A stretch of DNA of 64,000 bases, taken from assembly GCA_963803155.1 (NCBI GenBank), contig CAWDMN010000050.1, positions 1 to 64,000 on the forward strand. Direction: 5' to 3'. Position numbers and translations under genes: made by a program. The notes under the pieces were generated by a model, which was not told the origin of the DNA, did not search any database, and saw only the letters and a list, made by a program, of their open reading frames with translations. Every line of letters begins with the position of its first letter. The stretch's first letter is position 1. Positions 26,597 through 35,433 of this stretch are shown here, in pieces. The DNA comes from CAWDMN01 sp963803155. GTDB taxonomy: Bacteria; Acidobacteriota; Terriglobia; Versatilivoradales; Versatilivoraceae.

Positions 26597-27601
26597 CTAT
26601 TTCAAATCATCCGGCTTCACCCCTTTTTTGAATTGGCCGAAACCAAAATAAAGTGGCTTATATTCTCCAACAAAATCAATACTGCTTGTGCCGGAAATAT
26701 TCTTCTCGAGACCGACGGCCCAATAACAGGCATTGACGATCAAACGGCGCAGTCCCTCACATTCGAAGTCAACGGCGGCGCCCATGGTGGTCGTGACGAT
26801 CTTCGAGGTATTGCCTTTCTCTCCAGTATATTCCCTCACCCATACCAGCGGCATCATGGGATCATTCTTCTTTCCTTCCAATTTCGGATCCGCCGGGTTC
26901 ATGCCAGCCAACACTTCCCCCCAAACCAAAACTCTGGCGTCTTTGCCCAAGTGCGTAACGGCATAAACATCCGTCGGGCCCCAAATGTCCGTCACACCAC
27001 GCAGAATGGGATGGTTCCGATAGGCATCGTTGATAATGCCGCGGGTGCTTTCCACTCGATGTTTGCCATGGTGGTCCACCCAAGTCTCCCCAAGCACCTG
27101 CTGGCCAAAGCCTCCGGGCCATTCAGTACTTTCGAAGGAATACTTTGCATATGGGCTCATCTTATTCTTGTAGCTAAAGGCGTGTGTGGCTGTGCGAAGC
27201 CCGATGATCGGCTTGCCGGAGTTCACATAATCGACAAAATATTTCATCTGGGAATCGGGCCATTCACGAAAGCGCAAAGCCACGATACAGAGGTCCGCCG
27301 TATCGAGAGCCTCGATGCCGGGAACCTGATTCAGAAGGGTGGGTTCAATCAAGCCGTTCGCCGGGTTGATGGCGAAAAGCACCGTGCACTTGAATCCATG
27401 CCGCTCCGCCAAAATCCTGGCGAGCATCGGTCCCGTTTCTTCCGAGCGGTACTCCTCATCGCCAGTCAGGATCACGATATGCTTGCCTTTGCCGGGACCG
27501 CTCTTTCCTTCATACACCACCCAATCCTTGGCCGAGACTATGTCAGCCGTGAAAAAGATAAATAAAATGCCAAGATGCAGAAAGCGCCTGAATGATCTCA
27601 T
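26597..27601 (-). CDS. Secreted ThuA-like (trehalose-utilisation type) domain protein
   Basis: The start is ATG 27601 with GGAAAGGA upstream; the frame extends further but without family support. The 334-residue product has a signal peptide (SFRRFLHLGILFIFFTADIVSA). The ThuA glutamine-amidotransferase-like fold follows: HIVILTGDEEYRSEET, then ADLCIVALRFREWPDSQMKYFVDYVNSGKPIIGLRTATHAF. The His and Thr of RTATHAF stand where class I amidotransferases place their nucleophile, so classic Cys catalysis is not expected. It diverges from the DUF6807 gene. A role in saccharide turnover is inferred from family and context. Confidence 0.8.
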   Translation of the reverse strand: MRSFRRFLHLGILFIFFTADIVSAKDWVVYEGKSGPGKGKHIVILTGDEEYRSEETGPMLARILAERHGFKCTVLFAINPANGLIEPTLLNQVPGIEALDTADLCIVALRFREWPDSQMKYFVDYVNSGKPIIGLRTATHAFSYKNKMSPYAKYSFESTEWPGGFGQQVLGETWVDHHGKHRVESTRGIINDAYRNHPILRGVTDIWGPTDVYAVTHLGKDARVLVWGEVLAGMNPADPKLEGKKNDPMMPLVWVREYTGEKGNTSKIVTTTMGAAVDFECEGLRRLIVNACYWAVGLEKNISGTSSIDFVGEYKPLYFGFGQFKKGVKPDDLK

Positions 27602-27860
27602 ATGTTTTTTCCTTTCCTGGTTCCGCTCCATTATTGCAGCACTCGACGATTCTAAAGATTCTCCCATAATTTTGCCATCTTTTGGAACATGCACCTACAC
27701 CTACGATTTGCTTAGTCAGTGCACACCCCCGCCCGGCAGAATAGTTTTTTGCGAGCGCGAAACAAGAGGAATTGGGGTGGGATAAAGGAAAAATATACAA
27801 GCTGTCGAATTTATATTTTAATATCTCCGGCATGATTCTTTATCCATGAGGAGAGCGAAC

Positions 27861-28817
27861 ATGGAGTCTTTTCCAAATCTAGCGACATTAAGATGGGTGG
27901 CTTTTGCCATTTTGTCGAGCATGGGATTCATCTGCCCACCGCTCCCAGCGCAGAATGTTCTGCAGAAGAAGAATGATGGCGCCTCCATCACTGTCTCCGC
28001 GGGGTCTCATCTTGTGATGCGTTACGCCTATGGGAACGTCCCCTTCAAGCCCTATGTGAAGGAACTTTACTCGCCGGACGGGGTCAATGTCTTGTTGGAT
28101 GCTCCTTCCGACCACTTGCATCACCATGCGCTCATGTTTGCCGTAAAGGTGGATGGGATCAATTTCTGGGAAGAAAGCGAACATCCTGGACGCCAAAAGC
28201 ACATCGCCTTTATAGAAGTCAAACCCACCAAAAAAGCGGGAGAGAGCAACATCATCGAGCAACTCGACTGGATTGATCCTAAGGGAAATCAAGTTGTGCT
28301 CAAAGAGCAACGAGAGATCCAGATTCCGCCAATCGAGCCTGCCATGCCTACCATTCTTGCCTGGCATTCCCGGTTTGAGTTGCCAGAGGGAAAAAGCTCC
28401 GCCCAATGGACGGGAGCTCACTATCATGGGCTGGGAATGAGGTTTCCCGAAGAGATGAATACCCAAGGCCCCTTCCTTAACTCCGCGGGATTGGCTGGCG
28501 AAATTTTCCGCGGTGAAGAACGGCTCACTCCAGCAGACTGGTGTGCATATCCTGCCCAAATCGACGGAAAGCCCGTGACAGTGGCCATGTTCGGCCACCC
28601 AGGCAACCCGCGATCTCCCACGCTCTGGTTCACCATGGCCAAACCCTTTGCCTATCTCTCTGCCACTTTGAATTTACATCGGGAACCTTTAGTAATGAAA
28701 TCCGGCCAAGCTTTGGACCTGCGTTATTGCATAGCTGTCTGGGATGGCCGGATGGAAAAGACCAAGATAGAAGAGATTTACCAGTGGTGGCTGAACTGGT
28801 CCAAGATGAACAAATAG
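27861..28817 (+). CDS. Secreted DUF6807 (PmoA-family) protein
   Basis: The start is ATG 27861, 6 bp after GAGGAGAG; this gives 318 residues with a signal peptide (VAFAILSSMGFICPPLPAQ). The body has the signature of the family often labelled PmoA: FKPYVKELYSPDGVNVLLDAPSDHLHHHALMFAV, with the histidine cluster, and later RGEERLTPADWCAYPAQIDGKPVTVAMFGHPGNPR. The label is historical and does not imply methane oxidation. Members resemble sugar-binding or lyase-like beta-sandwich proteins in polysaccharide loci. It is followed after 73 bp by a mannanase gene on the same strand. Confidence 0.8.
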   Translation: MESFPNLATLRWVAFAILSSMGFICPPLPAQNVLQKKNDGASITVSAGSHLVMRYAYGNVPFKPYVKELYSPDGVNVLLDAPSDHLHHHALMFAVKVDGINFWEESEHPGRQKHIAFIEVKPTKKAGESNIIEQLDWIDPKGNQVVLKEQREIQIPPIEPAMPTILAWHSRFELPEGKSSAQWTGAHYHGLGMRFPEEMNTQGPFLNSAGLAGEIFRGEERLTPADWCAYPAQIDGKPVTVAMFGHPGNPRSPTLWFTMAKPFAYLSATLNLHREPLVMKSGQALDLRYCIAVWDGRMEKTKIEEIYQWWLNWSKMNK

Positions 28818-28890
28818 ATTTTCTGACCGTCTGTCGGGTGGAAACCATAATGACTTTTCAGCGTTTTTGGTCCTATAAAGGAGGTTCATC

Positions 28891-29949
28891 GTGTCATTGA
28901 AATCAACTGTTATCGGATCACTCTGCGCGATGGTTTTGTTTTCTCCCATCCTGCTGGAGGCGCAAGAATCAATCCAACCGGTGACTCCCCACGCTTCCCC
29001 TGAAGCTGTCAGCCTGCTCAAGTACCTCTACAGTATCTCCGGCAAGCACACACTCACTGGCCAGCACTGCGTTCCGCTGGTGGGATCTACTCGTTTGGCC
29101 GCCGTGCACAAGCAGACCAACCGCTATCCGGCGCTCTTTGGACAAGATTTCGGATTCAGCCCTCCAGGCACCTGGGATGGCATCAATTATCGCCAACAAA
29201 TTGTGGATGAAGCCATCCGGCGCTCTTCGGAGGGATTTATTATCACGCTGATGTGGCATGCAGTGCGACCCACCGATGAAGAGCCGGTCGAGTTCCGCGA
29301 TTCCATTCAAGGCCGCCTGAACGAACAGGAATGGCAAGATCTGGTAACACCGGGGACTGAGCTTCATGAACGCTGGAAATCCCAAGTGGATGTGATTGCC
29401 TGGCACCTCAAACAGCTGCAAAATGCCGGTGTGCCCGTATTGTGGCGACCCTATCATGAAATGAATGGCGACTGGTTCTGGTGGGGAAAGAAATCGGGGG
29501 AAACCGGATATAAGAAGCTCTACCGGCTGCTCTTCGACCGGTTGGTTCGTTTTCATCGGATCAACAATTTGATCTGGGTGTTCAATGCCAATGAATTAAA
29601 TGAAAACATCGACCCTTATGACAAGTATTTCCCCGGACATGATGTGGTGGACGTTCTGGCTACCGATGTCTATCGTGGCGGATTTGCCCAAAAAGACTAT
29701 GATCAACTTCTCGCTTTGGCGGGCGACAAACCCATCGCCTTGGGAGAGGTGGGCAGAATCCCGGCTCCGGAAATCTTGCATAATCAGCCCCGCTGGACTT
29801 GGTTTATGAATTGGGGCGATCCTTCTGGGATGTGGGGAGAAGGGATGGTTTTTCTAAAAACGTATGAAAGCGAAGAAGCCTTGACTCTGGATGAATTGCC
29901 TTGGGTCAAAATATCCCAGCCCAGGATTCATTACCCGATTTTGAGATGA
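28891..29949 (+). CDS. Secreted beta-mannanase, glycoside hydrolase family 26
   Basis: The start is GTG 28891, 5 bp after AAAGGAGGT; the product is 352 residues with a signal peptide (TVIGSLCAMVLFSPILLEAQ). The GH26 TIM barrel is complete: GKHTLTGQH near the N-terminus, acid/base E190 in WRPYHEMNGDWFWW, and nucleophile E286 in PIALGEVG. It should cleave beta-1,4-mannan outside the cytoplasm. The cluster with ThuA-like and DUF6807 genes suggests a small mannan or hemicellulose degradation locus. Confidence 0.92.
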   Translation: MSLKSTVIGSLCAMVLFSPILLEAQESIQPVTPHASPEAVSLLKYLYSISGKHTLTGQHCVPLVGSTRLAAVHKQTNRYPALFGQDFGFSPPGTWDGINYRQQIVDEAIRRSSEGFIITLMWHAVRPTDEEPVEFRDSIQGRLNEQEWQDLVTPGTELHERWKSQVDVIAWHLKQLQNAGVPVLWRPYHEMNGDWFWWGKKSGETGYKKLYRLLFDRLVRFHRINNLIWVFNANELNENIDPYDKYFPGHDVVDVLATDVYRGGFAQKDYDQLLALAGDKPIALGEVGRIPAPEILHNQPRWTWFMNWGDPSGMWGEGMVFLKTYESEEALTLDELPWVKISQPRIHYPILR

Positions 29950-30134
29950 CATTGCACAATAAATGGCTGGATCATCCACTCATGCCCTTCAAAAACCATT
30001 TATTGATTGTCGAAAACACAAGGAACCCAGAGTAATCTTGGGAGGGAAAAGGAGAGACCCTCATCGTGATATGCCAATCCTAATGGCGTGAAAATAAAGT
30101 CCATTCTTAGCCCCCCTTCAGCCGAAAATCTATG

Positions 30135-30173
30135 TTGACATCATAACGTCTTGCCGTTAAAGCGCTATGATGT
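30135..30173 (+). promoter_or_regulatory. Promoter/operator region of the toxin-antitoxin pair
   Basis: TTGACA (30135-30140) overlaps the first half of an 8-bp inverted repeat, ACATCATA (30138-30145) and TATGATGT (30166-30173). The repeat brackets the expected core promoter. Such a site fits autorepression by the ribbon-helix-helix antitoxin. No ideal -10 box stands at 17 bp. Confidence 0.5.
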
Positions 30174-30200
30174 TATGGTGTGAATCGGAGGTGGTAACCG

Positions 30201-30434
30201 ATGAGCGATCTGGCAACCCGTTCTACCATCTATTTTGCCCCGGCATTGCATCGAGCATTGCGATTAAAAGCAGCACATACCGGGACCTCGGTGTCCAACC
30301 TGGTAAATGAAGCGGTCAGACGGTCTCTTTTGGAAGATCAGGAGGATTTAACTGCTTTTGAAGAGCGTGCAAATGAACCGATAATCAGCTACGAAGAACT
30401 CCTTAAGGATTTGAAAAAGCATGGGAAGATATAA
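30201..30434 (+). CDS. Ribbon-helix-helix antitoxin (RelB/CopG-like)
   Basis: The 77-residue protein has an N-terminal beta strand and two helices (STIYFAPALHRALRLKAAHTGTSVSNLVNEAVRRSL) typical of ribbon-helix-helix DNA-binding antitoxins. An acidic C-terminal arm (EDQEDLTAFEERANEPIISYEELLKD) would wrap the toxin. GGAGGT precedes the ATG. Its end overlaps the toxin start by 14 bp, which couples their translation. It likely represses its own promoter through the inverted repeat just upstream. Confidence 0.88.
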   Translation: MSDLATRSTIYFAPALHRALRLKAAHTGTSVSNLVNEAVRRSLLEDQEDLTAFEERANEPIISYEELLKDLKKHGKI

Positions 30435-30678
30435 GATTGTCTTCTGCAAGCCGGTGGCCATAGATCTGCGAAAAATCCCCAAAAGGGACGTACAAAAAAT
30501 TTTGAGCGCCCTTAATTCTCTATCCGCGGATTCTCGGCCCATAGGGTCTGAAAAACTATCTGGACATGAGAAATACCGGATTCGCCGAGGCGATTATCGA
30601 ATAATTTACGAGATCAGCGATGACGAGGCATCGGTGATCGTTGTGAAAATCGGACTTAGGCGGGAGGCCTGCCGGTGA
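30421..30678 (+). CDS. RelE/ParE-family toxin
   Basis: The 85-residue basic protein has the RelE fold pattern. YKIVFCKPVAIDLRKIPKRDVQKIL is followed by RPIGSEKLSGHEKYRIRRGDYRIIYEI and VVKIGLRREACR. The conserved Arg of YRIRRGDYRIIYEI and the C-terminal R-rich strand match mRNA-cleaving RelE relatives that act on ribosome-bound mRNA. It overlaps its antitoxin gene. Whether it is RelE (RNase) or ParE (gyrase poison) is not decided by sequence alone; the GDYR/IYE pattern favours RelE. Confidence 0.85.
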   Translation: MGRYKIVFCKPVAIDLRKIPKRDVQKILSALNSLSADSRPIGSEKLSGHEKYRIRRGDYRIIYEISDDEASVIVVKIGLRREACR

Positions 30679-30765
30679 TTGTGGAATTTCTTCAAGACTG
30701 CACTCTCAGACCATCCTATGAGCTTCGGAAGCTTAATGCCTCTTTAATATTGAAATCCGAATGCT

Positions 30766-30788
30766 CCCCCCCCCCCCACACACACACA
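30766..30788. repeat. C12 homopolymer joined to a (CA)n tract
   Basis: Twelve C followed by about six CA units in the 221-bp gap between the toxin and TerB-like genes. Slippage-prone simple sequence, and a possible source of assembly error. Confidence 0.8.
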
Positions 30789-30899
30789 AAAAATGCAGAG
30801 GCCATTGGCTTCATCACATTCTCTTTTTCGATCGGCTCTCCGCGCTTCAGTGGCTTTTTGTTTGGAGGTTGTGTTGAAAGTTTCTGCTGGCTTCGGTCT

Positions 30900-31448
30900 T
30901 CAGGATTCAGATTCCGCCGGTTTCTGATCCATCAATATCTCCAAATACTCCTTATATTGAAGTCTCACTTCGATATAAACGGGATGAGGGATCTTCAATT
31001 CGCTGGCAATCTGCCGGATTTCGTTATCTTCCATGCTCGATACTGACCCGCTGGCCGCGGCAACCGCATAAAGACAGTGCAAGAGCGCCAGCTTCTCTTC
31101 ATAACTGGCGATGGCATTGAATTCTCTGGTCACCACAAAATCTTCGATCCCACCAAATAGGTGACTCTGGGTTTTAGCCATCTGCACCACGATGATTGCC
31201 TGTTCCTCTGCAAGCTTGCCCTCCCGCATCACAATTTGCTCCATGGCACGCACTTCTTCGGGACTGATCGTTTGATCTGCATGAGCGACCCGGCTGAGCA
31301 CATAGGCAAAGGCGGCAATAAAACGGGCACGGTCTAGTGGCATCTGATCTAAAGCCCCCGTAATCTTGCGCACCGTTTCTGTTTCGGGCAAAGCCGTTTT
31401 CGTGGTAGCGCTCTCATCGACAAAACCTAACAATTTCCAAATCGACAT
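30900..31448 (-). CDS. TerB-like domain protein
   Basis: The 182-residue all-helical protein matches the TerB domain: RARFIAAFAYVLSRVAHADQTISPEEVRAMEQIV, with the acidic metal-binding ADQTIS and EE residues, then the second half LLHCLYAVAAASGSVSSMEDNEIRQIASEL. TerB proteins are linked to tellurite or stress responses and phage inhibition, but many act as calcium-binding scaffolds. No other ter genes are nearby. It is preceded on its strand by the Fic gene after a 313-bp gap with no visible content. Confidence 0.8.
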   Translation of the reverse strand: MSIWKLLGFVDESATTKTALPETETVRKITGALDQMPLDRARFIAAFAYVLSRVAHADQTISPEEVRAMEQIVMREGKLAEEQAIIVVQMAKTQSHLFGGIEDFVVTREFNAIASYEEKLALLHCLYAVAAASGSVSSMEDNEIRQIASELKIPHPVYIEVRLQYKEYLEILMDQKPAESES

Positions 31449-31761
31449 GATTCACCCTCCTCCGCGGAAGCAGCGAATGATTATACCTGACCTGGCTGAG
31501 TCAGGACTACCAGGAAAAGTCCACTGAACCAGCGAGATTGGGGAGATTAAAAGTGAGAGGACACTCCGCTCAGCCCACACCAAAATCCCGCAATGAGAAA
31601 TAATTTCTGCATCGTAAATCCTCATACCTCTATTCCATAAAAAGGGTATCCGGATTTTATGATTGATTTGTATCCGTGGATGGAGCGAATTCGTGGGATA
31701 CCGTGCGAGCCGCGCGCCCAATGATTTGCACTGTGTGGCGGGGTGGGGGGAGTGCACAATA

Positions 31762-32949
31762 TCAGCTTACATTGGTCGGATACAATGCAGGAAACCAGCG
31801 GTCTACAGCCATCAAAGGAAACCCAAGTCGCACGGGGGATTTGGGACCAGGCGAAACAAGCAAGCCGGTTTTTAATAAACCGGAGAGTACATTGCGGGCC
31901 ATGCGCTCTTTATAGCCAGTAATCGATGGTGCCATCCCTCGTTCAAATTCGCCAGCCAGCAAGGCTTCTCTCAATAGGGGAAAACTTCCTTTTGGCAATC
32001 GTTCCGCGCGGATTTCTTCCTCAACATAGGGTTCCATTCGTCGCAGCAGTTCTGTGGGGCGCAAAATGAATCCCATAAATTCGACTTGGTCCAGGCAAAC
32101 ACGCAGGAAGAATTCGCAGAACAAAATCAAAGCTTCCTGCGATAGAGAACCGCGGCCATTGAGGTCGCCACGTCGAGGTTCATCGGCGGCCATGAGAAGC
32201 GACTTGTACTGGGCGGCATTTCGGGCAAGTCCGCGCGACACAGCCCACAAACTGCTTCCCACTCCAAGGCGTTTGAGCATGGCATGCGACATCAGGCGGG
32301 CCACCCGGCCGTTACCATCAAAGAAAGGATGTATCCAAAGAAACCGGTGGTGGGCGGCGGCAATAGAGACCACTCGCCGGACTTTTGAGAGCCCGGTTGC
32401 ATCGTAGGCCTGTTCGAAGCGATCCAAAAAGCGGGGGATTTTATCGGCATCAGGAGGAACGTGCCGACCAACGATTACTCCACCTTCCCTGAATTTTCCG
32501 GGTTGAACGTGAACGCGTCGACCGGACAGAGGGTCTTCCACCCAGAGTAACTCGTCTGGCAAAAGACGGCAGAACTCTCGATGCAACCATAAGGAATACG
32601 CTCTTGAAGCAGGCGCCGATGAATCATCTTTGTTTTCGTCTATCGCTTGTTGAACCGTGATATGGGCGACGGCTTCCAGTTGGAGCATGCGACGACCGTG
32701 GTCTGCAGCATAATCCTTTTGCAGAGCCCGATTAATATCGTGAGGATGAGTGTTATGCCCCTCAATGAGGTTGGAATAATAGCAGTTCATTGAGCGGACC
32801 AGGGAACCAACCGAAGCGGTGACGATGGGATTTATTTGTCCAGCGAGGGCATTAGCCTTGGCGGCTAGATCAAATGCCAGATCCTCTAAAAGACGATTCC
32901 CCTCGGCGGGAAGCATCGGTTCCATGTAATTGGGAGCAATTGGTGACAT
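31762..32949 (-). CDS. Fic-domain AMP-transferase (class II, N-terminal inhibitory helix)
   Basis: The 395-residue protein has the catalytic motif HPFFDGNGR (H207-R215), which matches HPFx[D/E]GNGR exactly. The inhibitory motif [S/T]xxxE[G/N] is present upstream as S59-NLI-E63-G64, placing it in the self-inhibited class with an N-terminal helix. The flap segment GRHVPPDADKIPRFLDRFE stands before the active site. A C-terminal winged-helix-like region (ITGYKERMARNVLSGLLKTGLLVS) may bind DNA or a partner. Fic enzymes transfer AMP from ATP to hydroxyl side chains of target proteins; the target here is unknown. Confidence 0.92.
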   Translation of the reverse strand: MSPIAPNYMEPMLPAEGNRLLEDLAFDLAAKANALAGQINPIVTASVGSLVRSMNCYYSNLIEGHNTHPHDINRALQKDYAADHGRRMLQLEAVAHITVQQAIDENKDDSSAPASRAYSLWLHREFCRLLPDELLWVEDPLSGRRVHVQPGKFREGGVIVGRHVPPDADKIPRFLDRFEQAYDATGLSKVRRVVSIAAAHHRFLWIHPFFDGNGRVARLMSHAMLKRLGVGSSLWAVSRGLARNAAQYKSLLMAADEPRRGDLNGRGSLSQEALILFCEFFLRVCLDQVEFMGFILRPTELLRRMEPYVEEEIRAERLPKGSFPLLREALLAGEFERGMAPSITGYKERMARNVLSGLLKTGLLVSPGPKSPVRLGFPLMAVDRWFPALYPTNVS

Positions 32950-32976
32950 ATATTTTGCCGGTTCATTATTACGATA

Positions 32977-33288
32977 TTATCCTAATACAATCATACAGAT
33001 AAGTAACCATAAAATAAACGTTTTGCCGAAATATTTGCCGGTTGAGAATGGTAATAGACGATCTAGCCAAAAGAGAGTATCACCACTCAAATGTTTTGGC
33101 CCCTTCAGCAGGTGCGGCATCAGCATCGAGTCTGAAGATATAGATCTCTTGTTGTGAGCATTGCTGCACCAGTGAATAAATTCTTTGGAAAATCCAAACT
33201 TCCGCAAAAAGCTTTTCTTTTCTTTGATTGTGTCAGGCGGGGGGACAGGAATAAACCAACCATAATCATACACTGCCACTCCTGGCAA
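32977..33288 (-). pseudogene. Possible remnant of an unidentified gene
   Basis: A 103-codon frame with some protein-like character (EKKSFLRKFGFSKEFIHWCSNAH), but no recognised family, no good ribosome binding site and a hydrophobic out-of-context tail. It lies in the 667-bp gap between the Fic and aldo/keto reductase genes, next to tandem repeats, and may be decayed mobile DNA. It could equally be non-coding. Confidence 0.25.
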
Positions 33289-33320
33289 AGGGCAATCCTG
33301 AGAATTGAGGCACTGATGGC

Positions 33321-33384
33321 TATTCCGACGGAGTTGTCCAGCGATTCCGATTCAAGTTGTCCGCCGATTCCGGGGAAGTTGTCC
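33321..33384. repeat. Three tandem ~22-bp units
   Basis: Each unit on the plus strand contains ATTCCG followed by AGTTGTCC (33321-33339, 33341-33362, 33363-33384), with sequence drift between units. A further GGACAACTT on the plus strand (near 33432) is inverted relative to them. This pattern resembles the decayed flank of an IS21-like insertion, but no transposase remains. Confidence 0.5.
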
Positions 33385-33616
33385 ACCCTCGGATCGCAGC
33401 GACGCTGGCTTGGATTCATCTTGTCAAAGGTGGACAACTTGGGTCAGTAAAAAAAGCCTCGTTTGCGTTCTCGCAGAAAAGTGTTGCATATGCCTCGGCA
33501 GGGATGGTAATCATGGGAATACTTGTCATGCCGTTCTGCGGCTGACAGGGCATAATTGACAGTGTGCGGATAGAACCGGAAATTCTGTTTCATGGTCAAT
33601 CCGTAGAGGAGAATTT

Positions 33617-34756
33617 ATGAATCAATTTTTATCGAGAAGAAAATTCCTCGCCGCTGGATTGGCGCTGCCAGCCGCCTCCATTGCGCCTTGCCTCTTGGGC
33701 GTTCCAGTTTCCGGCGATTCAAGTCAGGCTTCCCGCCGCAGGGCTGGATATAAGTTTGAGTACCGCATTTTGGGAAGAACGGGCTTAAAGGTGACCACGG
33801 TTGGTTTTGGCTGCATGATTACTTCGGATCCGAGTGTGATTACCAAAGCCGCCGAACTGGGAATCGGCTACTTCGATACCGCCCGCGAATATCAGCACGG
33901 AAATAATGAGCGCATGGTGGGTAATGCCTTGGGAGCCAGACGCAAGCAAATTATTCTCTCCAGCAAAACAGAGGGCGCGAACAAGCAGGAGGCTTTGCAA
34001 CAATTGGAGACAAGCTTAAAGGAGCTGGGGACCGATTATCTCGACATCTGGTTTCTGCACTCCAAGGACAACCCTGCTGAAGTGACCGACGAGCTTTTGG
34101 AAGCCACGCAAATCGCCAAAAAACAGGGCAAAGTGCGCTTTGCCGGATTAAGCACTCACCGCCCGGAAGTGATGATGCCTGTCATCATCAAGGTGGGCGT
34201 GCTGGACGTCGCTCTGATTACCTACAATTACACCATGGGCGATCGGATCGAATCCGCCATTGAAAGCGCGAACCAGGCGGGTCTTGGTGTTGTGGCCATG
34301 AAGGTGATGGCGCGCGGGAAAAAACAGGTGAACCCAAGTGTTGCCCCGGCGGCCCTTAAATGGGCGATCAAGAGTCCCAAGGTGCATACTTCCATTCCAA
34401 GCATGGTCGACATGGATCAACTGGATCAGAACATGAAAGTGATGGGAGCATCCTTTGCTGATTCTGATCGGACGACTCTGGGCGCAAGCTTAAAAGAAAT
34501 GTCCTCCGTTTACTGCCGCATGTGCGGAAGCTGTCACGGCCAGTGCCCGCAAGGCCTGCCGGTAGCCAACATTTTGCGCTATTTGACCTACGCTGAAGGG
34601 TACGGACAATTCGCCTTGGGGAGGGAAAAATTTTTATCGTTGCCGGAAGAAATACAACAAGTCCGGTGCGGCGACTGTGCCACCTGCTCAATTCAGTGTC
34701 CAAACGGGGTTCAAGTCCGCCATCGTCTTTCAAGGGCACAACAAGTATTCGCTTGA
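33617..34756 (+). CDS. Tat-exported aldo/keto reductase with C-terminal ferredoxin-like cysteine clusters
   Basis: The 379-residue protein opens with a twin-arginine signal (SRRKFLAAGLALPAASIA). The aldo/keto reductase barrel has RTGLKVTTVGFGC, FDTAREYQHG with the catalytic Tyr, YLDIWFLHS with the His, and KQGKVRFAGLSTH. The last ~80 residues carry two cysteine sets, CRMCGSCHGQCPQGLP and CGDCATCSIQCPNGV, expected to bind two 4Fe-4S clusters. This form is frequent in Acidobacteria and Planctomycetes and probably acts on sugars in the periplasm. GAGGAG lies 6 bp before the ATG. Export of an iron-sulfur protein explains the Tat signal. Confidence 0.88.
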   Translation: MNQFLSRRKFLAAGLALPAASIAPCLLGVPVSGDSSQASRRRAGYKFEYRILGRTGLKVTTVGFGCMITSDPSVITKAAELGIGYFDTAREYQHGNNERMVGNALGARRKQIILSSKTEGANKQEALQQLETSLKELGTDYLDIWFLHSKDNPAEVTDELLEATQIAKKQGKVRFAGLSTHRPEVMMPVIIKVGVLDVALITYNYTMGDRIESAIESANQAGLGVVAMKVMARGKKQVNPSVAPAALKWAIKSPKVHTSIPSMVDMDQLDQNMKVMGASFADSDRTTLGASLKEMSSVYCRMCGSCHGQCPQGLPVANILRYLTYAEGYGQFALGREKFLSLPEEIQQVRCGDCATCSIQCPNGVQVRHRLSRAQQVFA

Positions 34757-35180
34757 TTTGGTTTTGAGAGAGACTAGCCTCTCTCCTTCGGGAAGCAATC
34801 CGACTTGTCGAAAAGGCAATTCAGATTGCTTCTCATCTTCCAGCAACATGAAGTTGCCAAGCCGGGTACCTCTGCATCAACAGTGCATGCCCAGCTCTTC
34901 CCTGCCCCATGATCAAATCAAAAAACACAAAGCCTAAGAATTTATTGAGGACAGCAGCCAAAACATCGCAACCGGGCACCATTCAAAATGCGATAGGCGG
35001 GATTGGTGCAGGGTTGGTGGAAAAACCAAGGGGTGGCCGGGAGGGCGAGGCTCCCGCCGAGCCGTCAGAGCCAGTCCATGGATTCTGATCCTGGCAAGAG
35101 CAGGGATGGCATTTTAGAGCCGCGGAGTGGTGATCGAGGGTATACCGGCCTTTCAAGGCCGGCTTCACGGATTGCCTTTT
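34757..35180. other. Intergenic region, left part of a composite repeat zone
   Basis: After about 220 bp with no feature, from 34980 the DNA is dense in inverted repeats. CGGGAGGGCGAGGCTCCCG lies near 35038, and a CCGGCC/GGCCGG stem (35145-35150, 35157-35162) follows. No credible gene. Confidence 0.45.
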
Positions 35181-35256
35181 GCGGATTTGTCGCGTAGCGA
35201 CGGTTGATATTTGGGCAAACGGCTTGAATCCAAACGTCGCTACGCGACAAATCCGC
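35181..35256. repeat. Perfect 22-bp inverted repeat with 32-bp loop
   Basis: The arm 35181-35202 (GCGGATTTGTCGCGTAGCGA plus CG) is the exact reverse complement of 35235-35256. A further small hairpin, CCGTGGGAT/ATCCCACGG (35273-35281, 35284-35292), follows directly. The structure looks like a miniature mobile element or REP-type sequence rather than a terminator, since no T run follows. Confidence 0.8.
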
Positions 35257-35433
35257 CATGGGGCGCCCATGCCCGTGGGATAAATCCCACGGCTACCCTC
35301 GAATCCTCAATACGCGAGGAACGCAATGCATAGGCGGACGGCTCGGCGCGAACTGTCTCTGCCGGTTCCCAAGAGAACAGATACCTTTTAAACACGCTCT
35401 CAGGCAACTCCTGGAAAATTGACCGGAGTGAGT

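Noticed and set aside
26510..27565. 351-codon plus-strand frame
   Set aside because: Shadow of the ThuA-like gene on the other strand; no family similarity.
27861..28817. Particulate methane monooxygenase subunit
   Set aside because: The family name PmoA attached to DUF6807 is historical; this is a soluble secreted protein without the membrane helices of PmoA.
30675..31046. 123-codon frame after the RelE-like gene
   Set aside because: Runs through the C12/(CA)n tract and into the antisense of the TerB-like gene.
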